Shown here piece after piece: positions 1-12,429 of a DNA stretch of 64,000 nt. The stretch comes from Telopea speciosissima (lineage: Eukaryota > Streptophyta > Magnoliopsida > Proteales > Proteaceae). Both the position numbers and the translations under genes were made by a program. The notes beneath the pieces are model-generated. The model searched no databases, was not told where the DNA came from, and saw nothing but the letters and a program-made list of their open reading frames with translations. The DNA lies in NCBI RefSeq assembly GCF_018873765.1, contig NC_057925.1, forward strand, positions 35,866,646-35,930,645, given 5' to 3'. Position 1 is the stretch's first letter; every line of letters begins with the position of its first letter.

Positions 1-2070
1 CGCCCAGAGAATTCATTTGCAGAATTGCTTGGATTGGAATGAGATTTAAGTTTATTTAGAGACATAATTGGATTATGGTTCCTTCTAAGAAAATGAAGCT
101 CTATGAATCTAGTTTCTAGAAAAACTAGAATCAAAGAAAATGAATAATGGATTATGAAGTTATGTTATTTTCATTATACAAAGGTCAATCTGTCAAGACA
201 GCAGGATTCAATTTTGATAGCAACTTGAAATAAACTTTTAACTAACTTAGAGATATATCTAGGTAATGGTATCTTCTAACAAAATGCAGCCCTATGAGTC
301 TAGTTTCTAACAAAATTGAAACCAAAACAAATGGAGTTTGGGTGGTGGAGTTATATCATTTTAACTAAGTGAAGGTCAATCTGCAAAGTGGCAGAATTTG
401 GTATTTATGTTGGGATTTAATATGTATGTATGGAATTGGGTTCTCATCATCAAATCAATCATGCAAATTGATGTATGGATCTAAAAATGCTTTATCTAAA
501 ACATTCAAGGTGATGAGGGTCATCATTAGTTTAACCTAGAACTAGGATTAAGTCCAAGGGCCCTAGAATCAAGGGGTGGTACCTTCCTCAGGCTGTACAT
601 TTGGTGGTGAACTGTACAGTCGCAAGGAGTTGGTGTTTGCCTTCTTAAGGGTATGTAGGTTCTCACCAACAGGGCTACCTCATTAAGTTCAACCACGGGT
701 TCAATGCACCATAGTGTAGTAGTAGCTTTGACCTCAGGTTCCGGATTTTCAACAAAAATTCAAATTAACCCGTATTTTTGAGCACGGGTTTAACAATTTT
801 CTTCTTCATTCAATGTACTGTCACTATCAAACTCATCATTTAATACATCGTTGGACCTAGTTTCATTTTGATGCGACACAGAATTTTTTCAATCAATAAA
901 TTCAATGTATGTATTCTCTAATTCATTCAAGTCCATTACAACACAACAAATGGATGATCCTGTAATATGTGAGCATATGTAGGACCATTAACATTGGATT
1001 CATATCTTGCCTATCTACATGGGTAGATAAATATGCATACCAAAAGAAGATAGGCTGTAAATTATCAATGATTGGTCAACCTTCAAAACTGGCTGGAAAT
1101 CATACATTTATTCTAACACAACTCCAAGATTCTCGCTATCTTTTTACATAAACTCTCCACATATGAATAAACAATCACACACACTTTTAACTACTAATAC
1201 CCCCTAAAAAAACATAATAGAACAGTCTGCACCATCATGAAATAAAACAAATTAGAACGGCCACCATTTTTTAAATATTAAAAGAGATATCACAATGTTT
1301 AGGTCGTGAAGAAGAAAAAGATCAATATCCACGAGTATCCCTCATTGGAAGTCAAAAAAGAAAAAATAGTATCTCAGACCCTTAGACAAGTGTTACAAGA
1401 GTTCAAGAAATAAATTTAATAAAAAAAAAAAAATTGGCTGCAATCTAAATTTCATAACAATCTACTGAATCAAAATTATGTGACCCGATCACTGAATTGA
1501 TACAGATTCTGTGGATTTTTCTAAAAACCAACTCAACAGGGGCCTATGATTCATTGGGCACAGATTAAAATTTAATCAACCTAACCATATTGAGATTCTA
1601 ATATGAAGTTACAAGAAGATGTATCGGCCTAACATAAATCAATCATTTAAGGAAAACATACCATTTCAAATGAGTCATCAGAATTTACAGACATAGGATA
1701 ACACAAAGCAGCTGTGTAGACCCTTTTGTCTTCCTTCTTAAAGTATCACTTTTCATTTATCAATTCATAGTTAAGAATTTTCACAATAATGTCAACACGG
1801 GAGGCCAGTAACTGAAGTTAGAGCCAACAATAGCTTCAAATGAAGAAATCCAAAATTGCTAAGTATCTAATTAAATAAAAGGAGGAGAAAAAAAATAAGA
1901 AAATAATGTTCAAGAATATGGCAACACTAATAACAGTTGATGCATACCAAAAAAACAAATTTAAAGAAATTCAATGAAGTATAATCTGAATTTACCAAAA
2001 TTAAAGTGTTACAACCATTTCTATAAGTTGGATCTATCCACCTCAAGAGTGTAAAGCCAATTTCATTTTC
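1..2070. other. Gene-free AT-rich region with LTR-like subrepeats
   Basis: No coding exon is visible on either strand. Bases ~85-220 and ~270-400 are diverged copies of one ~180-bp unit: both contain a 'ctatga.tctagtttcta' core followed by a 'aaggtcaatctg' core. Subrepeats of this kind occur inside long Ty3/gypsy LTRs of plants, so the stretch is probably an old LTR fragment, but I see no ends, primer site or target duplication. The rest is unassigned. Confidence 0.35.
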
Positions 2071-2690
2071 CTTAAAAATATTAAGAGATAGAGAGAACGA
2101 GAAGAACAAATGGAGGATACCTGCTCTTGAGAGCTCTTGATCTCCGCCGACACCAGTGAGAATTGATGAAATGGAGAATATTGGGTCTTCTAGCTACACG
2201 AAGAAACAAATCTGCAACCAGCGATTGGGGGATACTTACTATTGAGAGAAACAGAGAAGGGTTATTTCACTTAAAAACCCTTAAAAAATTTAGAGATAAA
2301 GAGAACAAAAACAAAAAATAGACGATACCTACTCTTGACAGCTCTCAATCTCCGCCGACGCTGGTGAGAATCGACGAAATGGGGAATATTGGGTCTTCTC
2401 GCTACATGAAGAAAAAAAAACTACAACCAATGATTGAGGGATACCCGCTATTGAGAGAAACAAAGAAGGGTTATTGCACTTAAAAATATTACGAGATAGA
2501 GAGAACAATAATAGCAAATTGGGGATACCCGCTATTGAGAGCTCTCGATCTCCACCAATGCCTATTAGAATCGATCAAATGGGGGGATATTGGGTCTATT
2601 AGGTATTCCCACCCCCAAATAAATGTACAACCAGCACCTCTGAAGAACCAGGGTTTTGGGTCTTCTCGCTACACGAAGAAAACTTCCAAC
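2071..2690. repeat. Three-copy ~205-bp tandem repeat
   Basis: Three diverged copies start near 2071, 2281 and 2480. Each begins with a run like 'ttaaaaatatt.agagata.agagaac', continues into 'gctctcgatctccgcc', and has a segment reading 'atattgggtcttctcgctac'. The third copy runs on into a further short partial repeat near 2655-2680 and 2725-2760. Short minus-strand frames across the copies look alike, as if the unit came from the 5' end of some gene, but I do not recognise the product. Confidence 0.7.
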
Positions 2691-2774
2691 AAAAGGAGAA
2701 GAACTCTGAAACCACCACCTCTGTACAGGGCTTTGAGTCTGCTCACTACACCACTACACGAATAAGCCTTTTGA

Positions 2775-3210
2775 TAGGGATGTAAATGGATAACCAAAAA
2801 TCCGAATTCGATCCACATCCATATCCGTTTAGGGACATCCGTATTCATTTAGAGATATCCGAAACAAAATCCTAATACTCCGATAAAAATCCGTCCGCAA
2901 ATAAATCTGAATACTTAAGAATAAAAAATTAAGCAAATAATGATCTTGGGGGATTTTGAAGATTCAACAGGTTCTAGAATATGAGGAAAAAAGAATCATG
3001 ATTTAAGAGATAGGGATTGAGTGTGAATTGTGTCCGCTAGGGAGAGGAAGGTCCAGGTTACACAAGGCAGAGGTGTAACCGGATGGTCGAAAATCTGAAT
3101 TCGATCCACATTCGAATCCGTTTAGAGGTATTCGTATTCGGCCAGGGAATATCTGGATCCGATCACATCCGATCCGTATCTGAGCCGAATCTGATCCATG
3201 TACATCCCTA
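2775..3210. mobile_element. hAT-like miniature inverted-repeat element
   Basis: The 436-bp element starts TAGGGATGTAAATGGAT and ends with the reverse complement of a near-identical end (one mismatch), so it has terminal inverted repeats of about 17 bp. It is flanked by CCTTTTGA (2767-2774) and CCTTCTGG (3211-3218), an 8-bp duplication matching at 6 of 8 positions, the size made by hAT transposases. The interior is full of short 'atccg/cggat' subterminal motifs and contains an internal direct duplication (about 2780-2920 against 3080-3210). No coding capacity, so it is non-autonomous. Confidence 0.7.
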
Positions 3211-3583
3211 CCTTCTGGCAAAAGGAGAACAAAAGTCAATTTTTTTTGGGGGGGGGGGAGAAGAAAGTGATGTTTAGCTACACGACTAAGTCCATTTCAT
3301 AACCGGAGATAGGAGGTGATACCGGTAACCTTAGGATAAACACTACAAATACCACCAACGATTAAGATTTTATTCATAAAAAATCAACGGCTTACATTAA
3401 TCCATTGCGTTTAATGGTGCATTTAATGAAAATATCGCTCGCATTGCTACCAGTCACTCTAAAAATATTCATCTTTAAATAGGTCTTGGCGATTCTAGTT
3501 CTAACAAATTCCTTATTAGTCTTTGGGCTCTGAAACTGTTGGAAAACCCCTTCCCAGAACTTCCCAACCGTCCCGTCTCATTA
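3211..3583 (+). other. Flank of the nested copia element; possible LINE fragment at its end
   Basis: A G-run lies at 3241-3260. Bases ~3475-3583 can be read, with frame slips, as a decayed version of the LINE reverse-transcriptase segment that usually follows 'RQGD' and includes 'SET'. The LINE sequence resumes at 19422 on the other side of the copia insertion, so this stretch may be its displaced upstream part. The reading is tentative; the rest of the interval is unassigned. Confidence 0.3.
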
Positions 3584-3588
3584 ATAGT

Positions 3589-4027
3589 TGTTAGATCACA
3601 TAATCCAAGATCCAAATAGTTTGGGTTTGGATCATACCTGAATATGTATGGAAAGGCAGTGGAAGAAAGATCAAGAACCGAGCTTATAGTTACGAGCACA
3701 CGAACGAATCCCCACGATCATGATCGGTTTCTCCTTAGAGAACTCCACACCACAAATCCCTGGGAAGAGATGGAATCCCAAAGAGAATACAAAACACTAG
3801 AAAGAGGAAGAATTTGGTTTCTCATTTATTTGGTCTTAGGGTTACAGGCTTTCTATTTAAAGCCAAAACCTTAAGACCCCTGCCCCTATTTAGACTCCCA
3901 CTAGGAATCGATCAAAGAGGGGGGAAGGGACCCAGCCACTTAAGTGGATGGTTCTCTCCACGCATAGCAGGTTTAACCTGCCTCTTGTGGGTGGCTTGGA
4001 CCGGGCCTGGCCTATGTTCGATTTACA
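3589..4027 (-). repeat. 3' LTR of the outer copia element
   Basis: 439 bp, TG...CA. It matches 18962-19416 along its length apart from substitutions and a ~17-bp length difference near its high-coordinate end. It lies next to a polypurine tract, which makes it the 3' LTR on the minus strand. Confidence 0.88.
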
Positions 4028-4041
4028 TCTCCCACTGGCCC
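4028..4041 (-). other. Polypurine tract of the outer copia element
   Basis: On the minus strand this reads GGGCCAGTGGGAGA and directly abuts the TG of the 3' LTR. It is the expected site for priming plus-strand DNA synthesis. Confidence 0.8.
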
Positions 4042-5343
4042 ACATGGAGCACATTAGTTTAACTATGTATCAAAGTCTCTCAATTGTGTAACTCTTCTTA
4101 CAGGAAATAGGACGTTCGACCTATCGAGATAATACAGGGTAGGAGTACTGTATCAAGCTTCCATCTAACCAACGTAGTACATCACTCACAAACAATTACG
4201 AAATACCCCAAACAATCTAATTACACCAAATCTAGCACTCTCGATCCCTCATGATGAGCAGCATAATCCTCTGTATGTAATGTACTCATGATTGCGTCGA
4301 TCACAAATACGACAAGTCGCTCGGGCAATGAGTTACAAAAATAAAGGTGTAATGTCAGATGGTTTTCCCTGAGCCCCTCATGTCGATCCAATTATCTCCA
4401 ACAACTTTCCCAAGCATTTCCTGCTGGACCGCATCATCCATGATCCTAAGGAGGACATCAAAGTAGCGTCAGCGTCATTGGATGTCCTCTTCATGGCATT
4501 GTCTCAGGTAATAAGGATACTGTGGGATTAATATAATCCACGTGGCTCACACAGTGACGAAGCAAGGATCCATTTAGTTACTCTCACAATCGGTCGGTAT
4601 AAGCACATACAATATGATATGTAATGCTATGGCATAACTCCCACTGAGGTGGGCATGTCACTCTTGAAAAATATAAACACCATACAAATCTTAGTCTAGT
4701 CGCTCCGCCAAGCACCTATCCTGAGTTTCTAGCACAGTCACCCTAATAGTTTCTGCCTGAAACCTCACATCCAACTTTCCACACGCTACATAGAAGTATG
4801 GTCTCTTCTAAGTTGGACCAGATAAGATCTCATCTTATCTCTGACTAAGGCGCCGTCAAGCCCATATGCTCATCTTGCTTGCTATTCTCAAGCGCCGAGG
4901 CGAATCACCCGTGTGAGTGGGTCGATTCAATGCCTAGTGACATCTTTATAGTAATGAATGTATATACACAACATTGCTCAAACAAATACATTCACATTAA
5001 TAAATGTAAGAGTAATACATATAAATGTCTATCCATAAAAGTGTTCCAAAAAATACACATCAAACCCGCCTGAGTCCCAAGTTCCTAACATGAAGAAAAC
5101 ATCTCTGGCATTGGGCTTTGTCAAAGGATCAACTAACATATTGCCAGTGGAGATATGCTACAGAATGACTTCACCTTGCGCCACCATGTCTCGAATGTAG
5201 TGATGCCAAATATCAATATGCTTAGCTCTACCATGAAACTTGGGGTCCTTCACAAATGCAAGCGTTGCCGTGCTATCGCAATGTATAAGCACAACTTCGT
5301 CTAAGTGAGCAGAAACACTAAGTCTTTGCAAGAACCTTTTGAG

Positions 5344-6429
5344 CTAAATGGCCTCTAGAACGGCTGTCAAATATATGACGTACTCTGACTCCATCGTGGA
5401 TAGTGCGATGTAGGTCTGTTTCTTGCTACTCCAAGTAATAGCTCTGCCTCCTAGGATAAATGCATACCTTGAAATGGATTTGCGCTCGTCTCTATCACTA
5501 GCCCAATCAACATCACTATAGCCTCTTAGTCTCAAGTCTGAACCACTGAAGATGAGGGAAAGGTTTGTAGTTCCATGTAGGTATCGAAGGATTCTCTTTA
5601 CTGCCTACCAATGGACTAGTCCTGGGTTGCTTTGGTAACGGCTAACCATGCCAACAACAAAGCATATATCTGGACGAGTGCACGTCATCGCATACATCAA
5701 ACTACCTACTGCTACCGCATAAGGTATTTTGGACATTTGGTTTCTCTCTTCATTAGTCTTAGGGTATTGGTCTAGACTCAAAGTGCATGCTTTGTCCATT
5801 AGAGTGTCCATGGGTTTCAAGTTGTTCATATGGAATCGCTCTAGAAATTTCTTTATGTAAGTCTCTTGAGACAAACTAAAAAGTCTCCTAGTGCGGTCCC
5901 TCACAATCTTCACTCCCAACATAAAGTTGGCATCACCTATGTCCTTCATCTAAAAAATAGAGGGCAACCACTCTTTAGTGGCAACAATCAACTTAATGCA
6001 ATTCCCAGCCAGCAAGATGCCATCAACATATAAGGATAGGATAAGGAAACCTTCCTTAGACCGTTTAACATACATGTAGTGGTCTTCTTCAATCATTTCA
6101 AAACCTATAGAGTTAATAGCATGATGAAATCTAATGTACCACTGCCTGGACAACTGCTTAAGGCCATAGATGGAACCTTTAGGATGGTATACTTTGTACT
6201 CTTGTCCCTCCTTCTCAAAACCTATGGGTTGAGCCATAAAGATGACCTTGTCCAGTTCTCCATCGAGAAAAGTAGTTTTAATGTCCATTTGGTAGAGTTT
6301 CAAATCCAACTTTACAACAATGGCTAGAATGAGGCGTATAGAGGCCATTCTCACCATAAAGGAGAACGTCTCATCGTAGTCTACACCTCTCTTTGGGTAT
6401 ATCCCTTCGCCACAAGACGTACTTGTCAA
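5344..6429 (-). pseudogene. Copia reverse transcriptase and RNase H remnant
   Basis: The minus strand encodes copia reverse transcriptase in two abutting frames (6429-5950, then 5949-5605) followed by RNase H (5535-5344). Recognisable landmarks are the stretch around 'LYQMDIKTTFLDGEL', 'GSIYGLKQ', and the catalytic box reading YVDG where the family has YVDD, so a metal-binding aspartate is lost. Downstream are 'GSLMYAMTCTRPDI' and the RNase H segment 'SDVDWASDRDERKS' and 'ALSTMESEY'. Stops and frame breaks separate the blocks. In the living element these domains copied the RNA into DNA in cytoplasmic particles. This copy cannot. Confidence 0.9.
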
Positions 6430-6485
6430 TTGAACTATCTACCTTGCGTTTGACCTTTAGGATCCATTTGTTCACGATGGCCTAA

Positions 6486-7694
6486 CTACCAGACTTGATT
6501 CTTACTTATAGAACTCAACTCATCTTCCATAGTAGCTTGCCACAATTCCTTAGCTGGAGAGGAGAGTGACTCACTTATTGAGGCTGGCTCATCCTCATCC
6601 CTTGGAACGCAAACGAGGGTGCTCCCTTCAATCTCAAAATGATGACGGGGAATATGTCCATGTGCACTCCTATGCGTAAAGGGATCTTGTCCTTCGAGTT
6701 GTGCGCTTTCACTAAGCGGCACACTCCTACTGGGCTGATGATCACTCTCACCCTCTCTGGTAATCTCATGATGAGTTATTAATTCCCCACCTTCGCCAAG
6801 AGTAGGTGAAACGTTTTCATCAGTTTCTATCTCAAAGAGATTAAGGTCTGTGCCAACGTCTCTAATACTAGGGAAATCAGTCTCAAGAAAATTAACATCG
6901 CGGGATTCAGTCTCGATCATTCCTCCATCTTGATGTCCACCGTACATTACATAACCTTTTGAGCTATCGAAATATCTTATAAAGATACTCTTTTTAGCAC
7001 TAGGGCCAAGTTTCCCAAACTTATGGGAGATACTATGAACATATCCCACACATCCCCATAGTCGCATATAGCCTAAAGTGGTAGTGCTTTGCGCCTTTCC
7101 ACAATTCATAAGGAGTGGAAGGAACTGGCTATGATGACACGTGGTTAAAGATGTAGGCAACGGTCAAAAGAGAATCCCCCCAGAAAGATATTGGGAGGTT
7201 GGCATGTGCCATCATCGATCTAAGCATATCTAGAAGTATCCTATTCCTTCATTCTGCTACACCATTTTACTGCGGAGTGTAAGGAATAGTTAATTGTCTG
7301 GTGATGCCTTTTTCCTCACATAGTTCTTTGAACTAATCTGACAAATATTCACATCATCGATCAGTGTGTGGAGTTTTTAAGCTCTTGCCTTATTGATTCT
7401 TAACCACTGCTACAAAGCATTTGAAGCAATCTAATGCTTCATAGTGGTGAGCGATCAAAAAGACATAACCATATCGTAAATAATCATCTATGAAGATAAG
7501 AAAATAAGAACGTGACGTGCCTTCACAGTCATTGGTCCGCAGATGTTCGAATGGATAAGCTTTAGGGTCTGGGTTACCCGGATTGCCTTTCCAAAAGACT
7601 TTCGGTGGGCCTTACCAACTAAATAGGGCTCACATATCGGTAGGTTGATTTTAGCGAGTGGGCCAAGAATGCCTTCTCTAGCTAACCGTCCCAT
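6486..7694 (-). pseudogene. Copia integrase region remnant
   Basis: Minus-strand frames at 7694-7488 and 7160-6486 hold the zinc-binding pre-integrase and early integrase part ('KLIHSNICGPM') and the integrase C-terminal part ('LRLWGCVGYVHSI'-like, then 'KSIFIRYFDSSKGY'). Between them (about 7160-7490) the catalytic core is present only as broken pieces with stops. The acidic, low-complexity linker towards reverse transcriptase follows at about 6900-6500. Inactive remnant. Confidence 0.85.
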
Positions 7695-8275
7695 CCTATC
7701 TCGACTTATGTGTCCTAATCTAACATGTCATGTAATTGATTATGTATAAACATCAGTATTAATTACAAAAGATGAAGAAGTAACCACACGAGTTATTGAG
7801 TCTAATTTAACAAAATCATATTATTATTTGCATTATCCAAAAGAACAACCATCCAAAACTATCTCAAAAGTGTTACCATAAAAAACAAATAAATAACCTA
7901 AAGTCAAAAGTGTAGTAACGAAAAGTAGATTATGTTGGATTTCTAGTGCATATAACACATCATGAAGAAGCAAGATGCGCCCAGCGCGTAAGGTGAGCTG
8001 ATAGGTACCAACTCCTCAAACTGCTTCACTCATGCCATTTCCTATAGATGTTCTGGGCGCCACTTGGAATCTTTCTGTAATCTACCCCTTGATCATATGC
8101 TATGTGTCTTGTTGCTCCTGTATCCACGATCTAGTCAGATCGGGTTTGGGTAACAAAAACATGTGTACAAACAAAAGTACAGCGAGAGAGGGATATAAAT
8201 GGTACCTTCTTCGCTTCAGTGCAGTCATGAGCAAAGTGCCATCTTCTGGAAGTTATAGCACTTGACCTTGGTAAT

Positions 8276-8804
8276 ATCTCTTTCTCCACCTCGCTTGCCA
8301 TGTTTGCCCTTGATGGATTTGCCTCCACTTGGTACAGCATTCTAAGCCTATCCCTGATTCCCTATGTTCCTTTGTCTCTTGCATTTAGACCTAGAAGTCT
8401 TGCGCTGCCCCGCTTAGGCGACAAGGGCATGTGATTGGGTCGCCTTTAGGCACTCCGCCTCTAGCTCCATATGAGCGGCAATGTCATTGAAAGTTTTGAC
8501 ACTATCGTTATGTGTGAGAACCACTTTCATTTAGGCCCAAGAATCAGGTAACGTCCTAATGATGGCTTGAACTTGCTGCTCATTGGTAAGGTGTACCCCA
8601 GCATCATCTAACTTTCGTATCATGTCTTTCACAACCCTAAGGTGTTCAACCATGTTGTGCTTGGGGTCTTTATGGTACATCTCAAACTTCAAGGTCATGG
8701 CCTGCAACTTTGTAGTTGATTTATCGCCACATTCTAACTTAACCAGATCCCACATGGACTTGGTAGTTTTGCACTTTTCGTACTGGCCGATGAGATCATC
8801 GTGC
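8276..8804 (-). pseudogene. Copia gag, C-terminal part, separated from its start
   Basis: The minus-strand frame beginning at the nested insertion boundary (8804) reads 'MHDDLIGQYEKC' and continues through 'MWDLVKLECGD', 'MVEHLRVVKDMI' and 'IIRTLPDSW', typical of the UBN2-type copia gag domain. A stop follows at about 8531. Further on, about 8320-8276, a damaged nucleic-acid-binding knuckle ends in 'HFAHDC', with its second cysteine missing. The N-terminal half lies 8.6 kb away at 17439-17675, and the two halves meet in frame at the target-duplication sequence, within a serine-serine-methionine stretch. Confidence 0.88.
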
Positions 8805-10989
8805 ATCGATGTGACGACCCAAGCCCGAGATAAGGGTATGAAGACAATCCTCACGGGTGGTGATCTTATGATCGATTTCTTAACTTAGCATGTGTCTAAA
8901 AGTTGGCTGAAATTTTTTTTTATTAGCATACAAGCATAAGAACTAACATAAAAGAAAATAAACAGTATCCAAGTCAAATTGTGCTACATCCAACTATTAA
9001 ATCCAAATTCAATCAATAAAGTATCCTAATATCCATTATTCAAATCTTCAAGTCTATCAAGCATCATAATCGCCATCCTGCTGCTCCTAATCACCTATGC
9101 AGTCTGTGCACTGACATGTTCCGTCATCTATGTCTGAAAAATAAAGGGGTGAGCTCGACAGCCCAACGAGACAAAACATAGATAATACATGTATTAATAG
9201 GCACAACTTATACATACAAAAAATGCATGAACTATGGTAAAAACCTGGTACATTAATGCAATTCAGTTTGATTCTATTGCATGTGCACATCTAGAACATG
9301 ATCGTTGATCTGACGGCTGCCATTTCTTGCATTACCGGCAAAACACTACCGGGAGTCATTTCTCTTTTACCCCGGCTGATCGGACTGGGTCTGGGATCAA
9401 GTACGCTCCCCTGTGGGAGGTCTAGATCCGATTCTGGTTCTAGAGGACAGTGTGCTCCCCTGTGGTAGGTCTTATCCTCAATTCTGTTCTGGTGTCCTCA
9501 TCCAACATCTAACCCTCTGCTGGAAAGGGGTGCAGTCTGGGTTCCAGGTCTGAATTCTAAATGTCTGTTTCTGGGACCTTGTGTCTAATTCTTTCTTATA
9601 TTCTGAATGAGATTCTATCACATGTTGTCATGGCATTTCACTCATATTAAAGCATAAAACAAAAATCCAATGTTTGTAAACATCATAAACAATCACAAAA
9701 CATCTGAAATATAAGAGATAATGGTTCACTCATATAACATAGTATAAGAGGCATATTAATCCATATAAAATCCATGATTATACTCACCTTGGTACTTGAA
9801 GAGAATAAAACTTTTACCAAGTCTTTAGTTTCTCTCTCGTACAATGTACAATCCCTAGATATGCTCACCTATCACATTATATTAATCTACTCAGATTCTG
9901 TCCCATTCTGCACAGTCACTTCCTAATGCTATAACTTTTAACACATACATTCAATAAATATAAAACTTATATACTATTAAACTAGACTTAAAATACCATA
10001 ATTCATAAGAAGGACCCATCTCCATAATAAGCTTCCAAGGCCCTTCAAATCCAAGCCCAAACTAGGGTACTGATAGAAACTTTTTCTACTAAACAGAATG
10101 ACCTTTATGCACCAAAGTGACTTAATAAATTGTTAGAATTTAGAATGGCTCTAAGTTTTTATATGTTAAACTAGACTCATAAATGCACAAATCTTCAGAA
10201 TACATAAACCTAATTTAAGGTCTCTAAGTTTGCTAAAAAATTGAGCACAACTCGGGTTCAAAACTATAACAGAACCTGCACTCAGGATTGAGTATAGATT
10301 AGTAAAAATATAATTAGTCCATCTTCCAGAAATCAATTCAATCGGGTCTTTTTAAGGGTAAAACTAGACTTATAGGGCCACGTTTCATCAGAAGGGGTCA
10401 TCTTCAGATTTGGCCCATAGGTAACCCGAAAATTAGTCACAAGGACAGACAAGTGTGCTGGACAGAATTACATTAACCTCAAAGCAATACCCAAAATACA
10501 TGCACTTACAGAATGGATTAGGGTCTTAAAATACATGCATAGGAAGGTTTATTAGTCTATTTTGTAACCATATAAATTTAAAATTATAATCCTAAGCCGT
10601 TTAAAAACTCTAATTTTTACAAAAACGGTGCACAAAAAAATCTGTGCAGAAAATACCAAGAATCACAATCTCCTAAAGATTATCATCCTTGCTAAAGATG
10701 CAATGCAAGGTCTTAGAATACGATCTTATAAAATTAATCTAGGTATATTATCTCTTACCCTAGGCAAAAAATTAAATTAGGTTTAGAAGAACTTACTCTT
10801 TGTTTGTGCAGCCCCAAAATTACTTGAACTCTTTAAGCTTTCACTTCTTCTATCTTTCTTCTCTTTCTCTTCTTCTTCTTTTCCTTTCTTTCCTTACTTC
10901 CACGATCTACGTTTGGGGTAGGATTGTTTTCCTCTAAGGTTCCCTCACCATACAGTTCGTGAGGTTCTCCTTAGGGATGCTCGACACGT

Positions 10990-11537
10990 GTCAAAGCTGC
11001 ATCCAACGGTTGGCTTCATTTGCAGATAACCAGTGACTCTCTCTCTCTCCTCTCTCCACTCTCTTCTCTCTCCTCTCTCCACTCTATCCTCAAAACCAGC
11101 CTTGTCTCTCTCCTCTCTCCTCTCTCCACGCTCCCAATGAAACAGCAAAGTGCGCAGACATCTCCTCTCTCTCGTCTTTCTCCTCTCTCCACTCTATCCT
11201 CAAAACCAGCCTTGTCTCTCTCCTCTCTCCTCTCTCCACGCTCCCAATGAAACAGCAAAGTGCGCAGACATCTCCTCTCTCTCGTCTCTCTCCTCTCTCT
11301 ATACTATTTCCAAAGAAAAAACAAAGAGAACCAGATAAACTCCAGTGGTCACCTCTGCAAACTCCGGCGGTTTGCGACGAAGGCGTTGCAACCTTCACTC
11401 TCGCCCTCCATAAACCGATCTTCACTCTTTCAGTTCTCAACTCTGACAAAGGCGTTGCAACCTCGTGAGCCAGGCATCTGCAACCATGCACTCTCGGCCT
11501 TCCATAAACCTCCCGAGAAAGGATCAACCCCCGGCAT
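10990..11537 (+). repeat. Left terminal inverted repeat, with a 110-bp internal duplication
   Basis: It matches the reverse complement of 16373-16858. CT-rich for the first ~300 bp. A 110-bp unit is present twice in tandem (copies beginning at about 11088 and 11198), each including 'cctcaaaaccagccttgtct' and 'atgaaacagcaaagtgcg'. The inner part includes segments around 'caaactccggcggtttgcg' and 'tccataaacc'. Open frames across it come from base composition, not from genes. Confidence 0.85.
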
Positions 11538-11591
11538 TATAGCCCTTACCTCTCCTTAATCTCTATTTTATTCTTATCATTTCAATTACAG

Positions 11592-11701
11592 GGCATTTCT
11601 TCTCCACCGCAACCGGTGGGCTGAGAAGCTACGAGCACCCTAAGAACAAAATCACTGTCGTTCCTGCCACCAAGGAGGAGATATGGGGAGCCAAATACAT
11701 G
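11592..11701 (+). pseudogene. Captured exon-like fragment, source gene unknown
   Basis: Bases 11592-11701 look like one internal exon: an acceptor 'aattacag' before it, a donor 'gtactg' after it, and a 110-bp open stretch with codon use unlike its AT-rich surroundings. It reads (G)HFFSTATGG followed by 'YEHPKNKITVVPATKEEIWG'. The first residues resemble the end of a mitochondrial presequence. I do not recognise the family. It sits between the left inverted repeat and intron-like DNA, as expected for a gene piece picked up by a Mutator-like element, and no start or stop belongs to it. Confidence 0.55.
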
Positions 11702-12429
11702 GTACTGTAACATTTAACTTGTAGATTTAGGATGATTTTTTTTCTGGCGCCATGTTTTCATCCCCTGCTTTGTGTATCATCATGTATAACTCAAGTGGAA
11801 GGCCCAACAGTTAGTGTAGCCATGAAGTAGAGAGTCTTCTCTTCTCAATTGCTCCTCACAACCTGCTTCTTTATCCATTGGAAAGTGACTTTCTCACAAG
11901 GTTGTGATTGCAAACCACAGAGAGGGCTCTGGTTGCTGTTTAGGATTGTAAATATGGAGGAGTAACAACTCTTTTTCTCTGCAACGAAATGGGTAAATAA
12001 TGTGTATTGATCACTTGATCTGTGTTCTTTTCTTAGGGTTCTTGCTTGTTGCTTTCATTTATGTAAATTTCATGCTCTGCATTAGCTTTTTTTAGTAGCG
12101 TTTGTAATAAAGAAAGTCCTTACCTACTCCTGATGGAACCTACAAAGTGCCCTGTTTTAGTTGCTAATCTCAATTATTTTAAGGTTCTAATATCCAACAA
12201 GCATTTGAGAATACTCTTTAACAATTAATTAAAGAAGCTTTAGCTTCAGATTACCCATTACTAAGGCAAGAGATTGGGATAATCTTCTCTTTAAAGCAAC
12301 AAAGAGGAGATAATAGCCTACTTAAATAAGAAAATCTAATCTGCGAACTAAGTTTCAAGTTAATTAAATCTACAAACGAAGTGTTAAGTTAATCAAATCT
12401 GCGCAAACTAAGTAGTTTATGGAGTTGCC

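Noticed and set aside
3003-3239. Frames around the hAT-like element
   Set aside because: Both strands are open owing to the 'atccg' subterminal motifs; no protein family.
11016-11527. Overlapping frames on both strands rich in Arg/Glu or Ser/Leu
   Set aside because: They arise from CT/GA-rich sequence in the left inverted repeat of the Mutator-like element and repeat with the 110-bp duplication.
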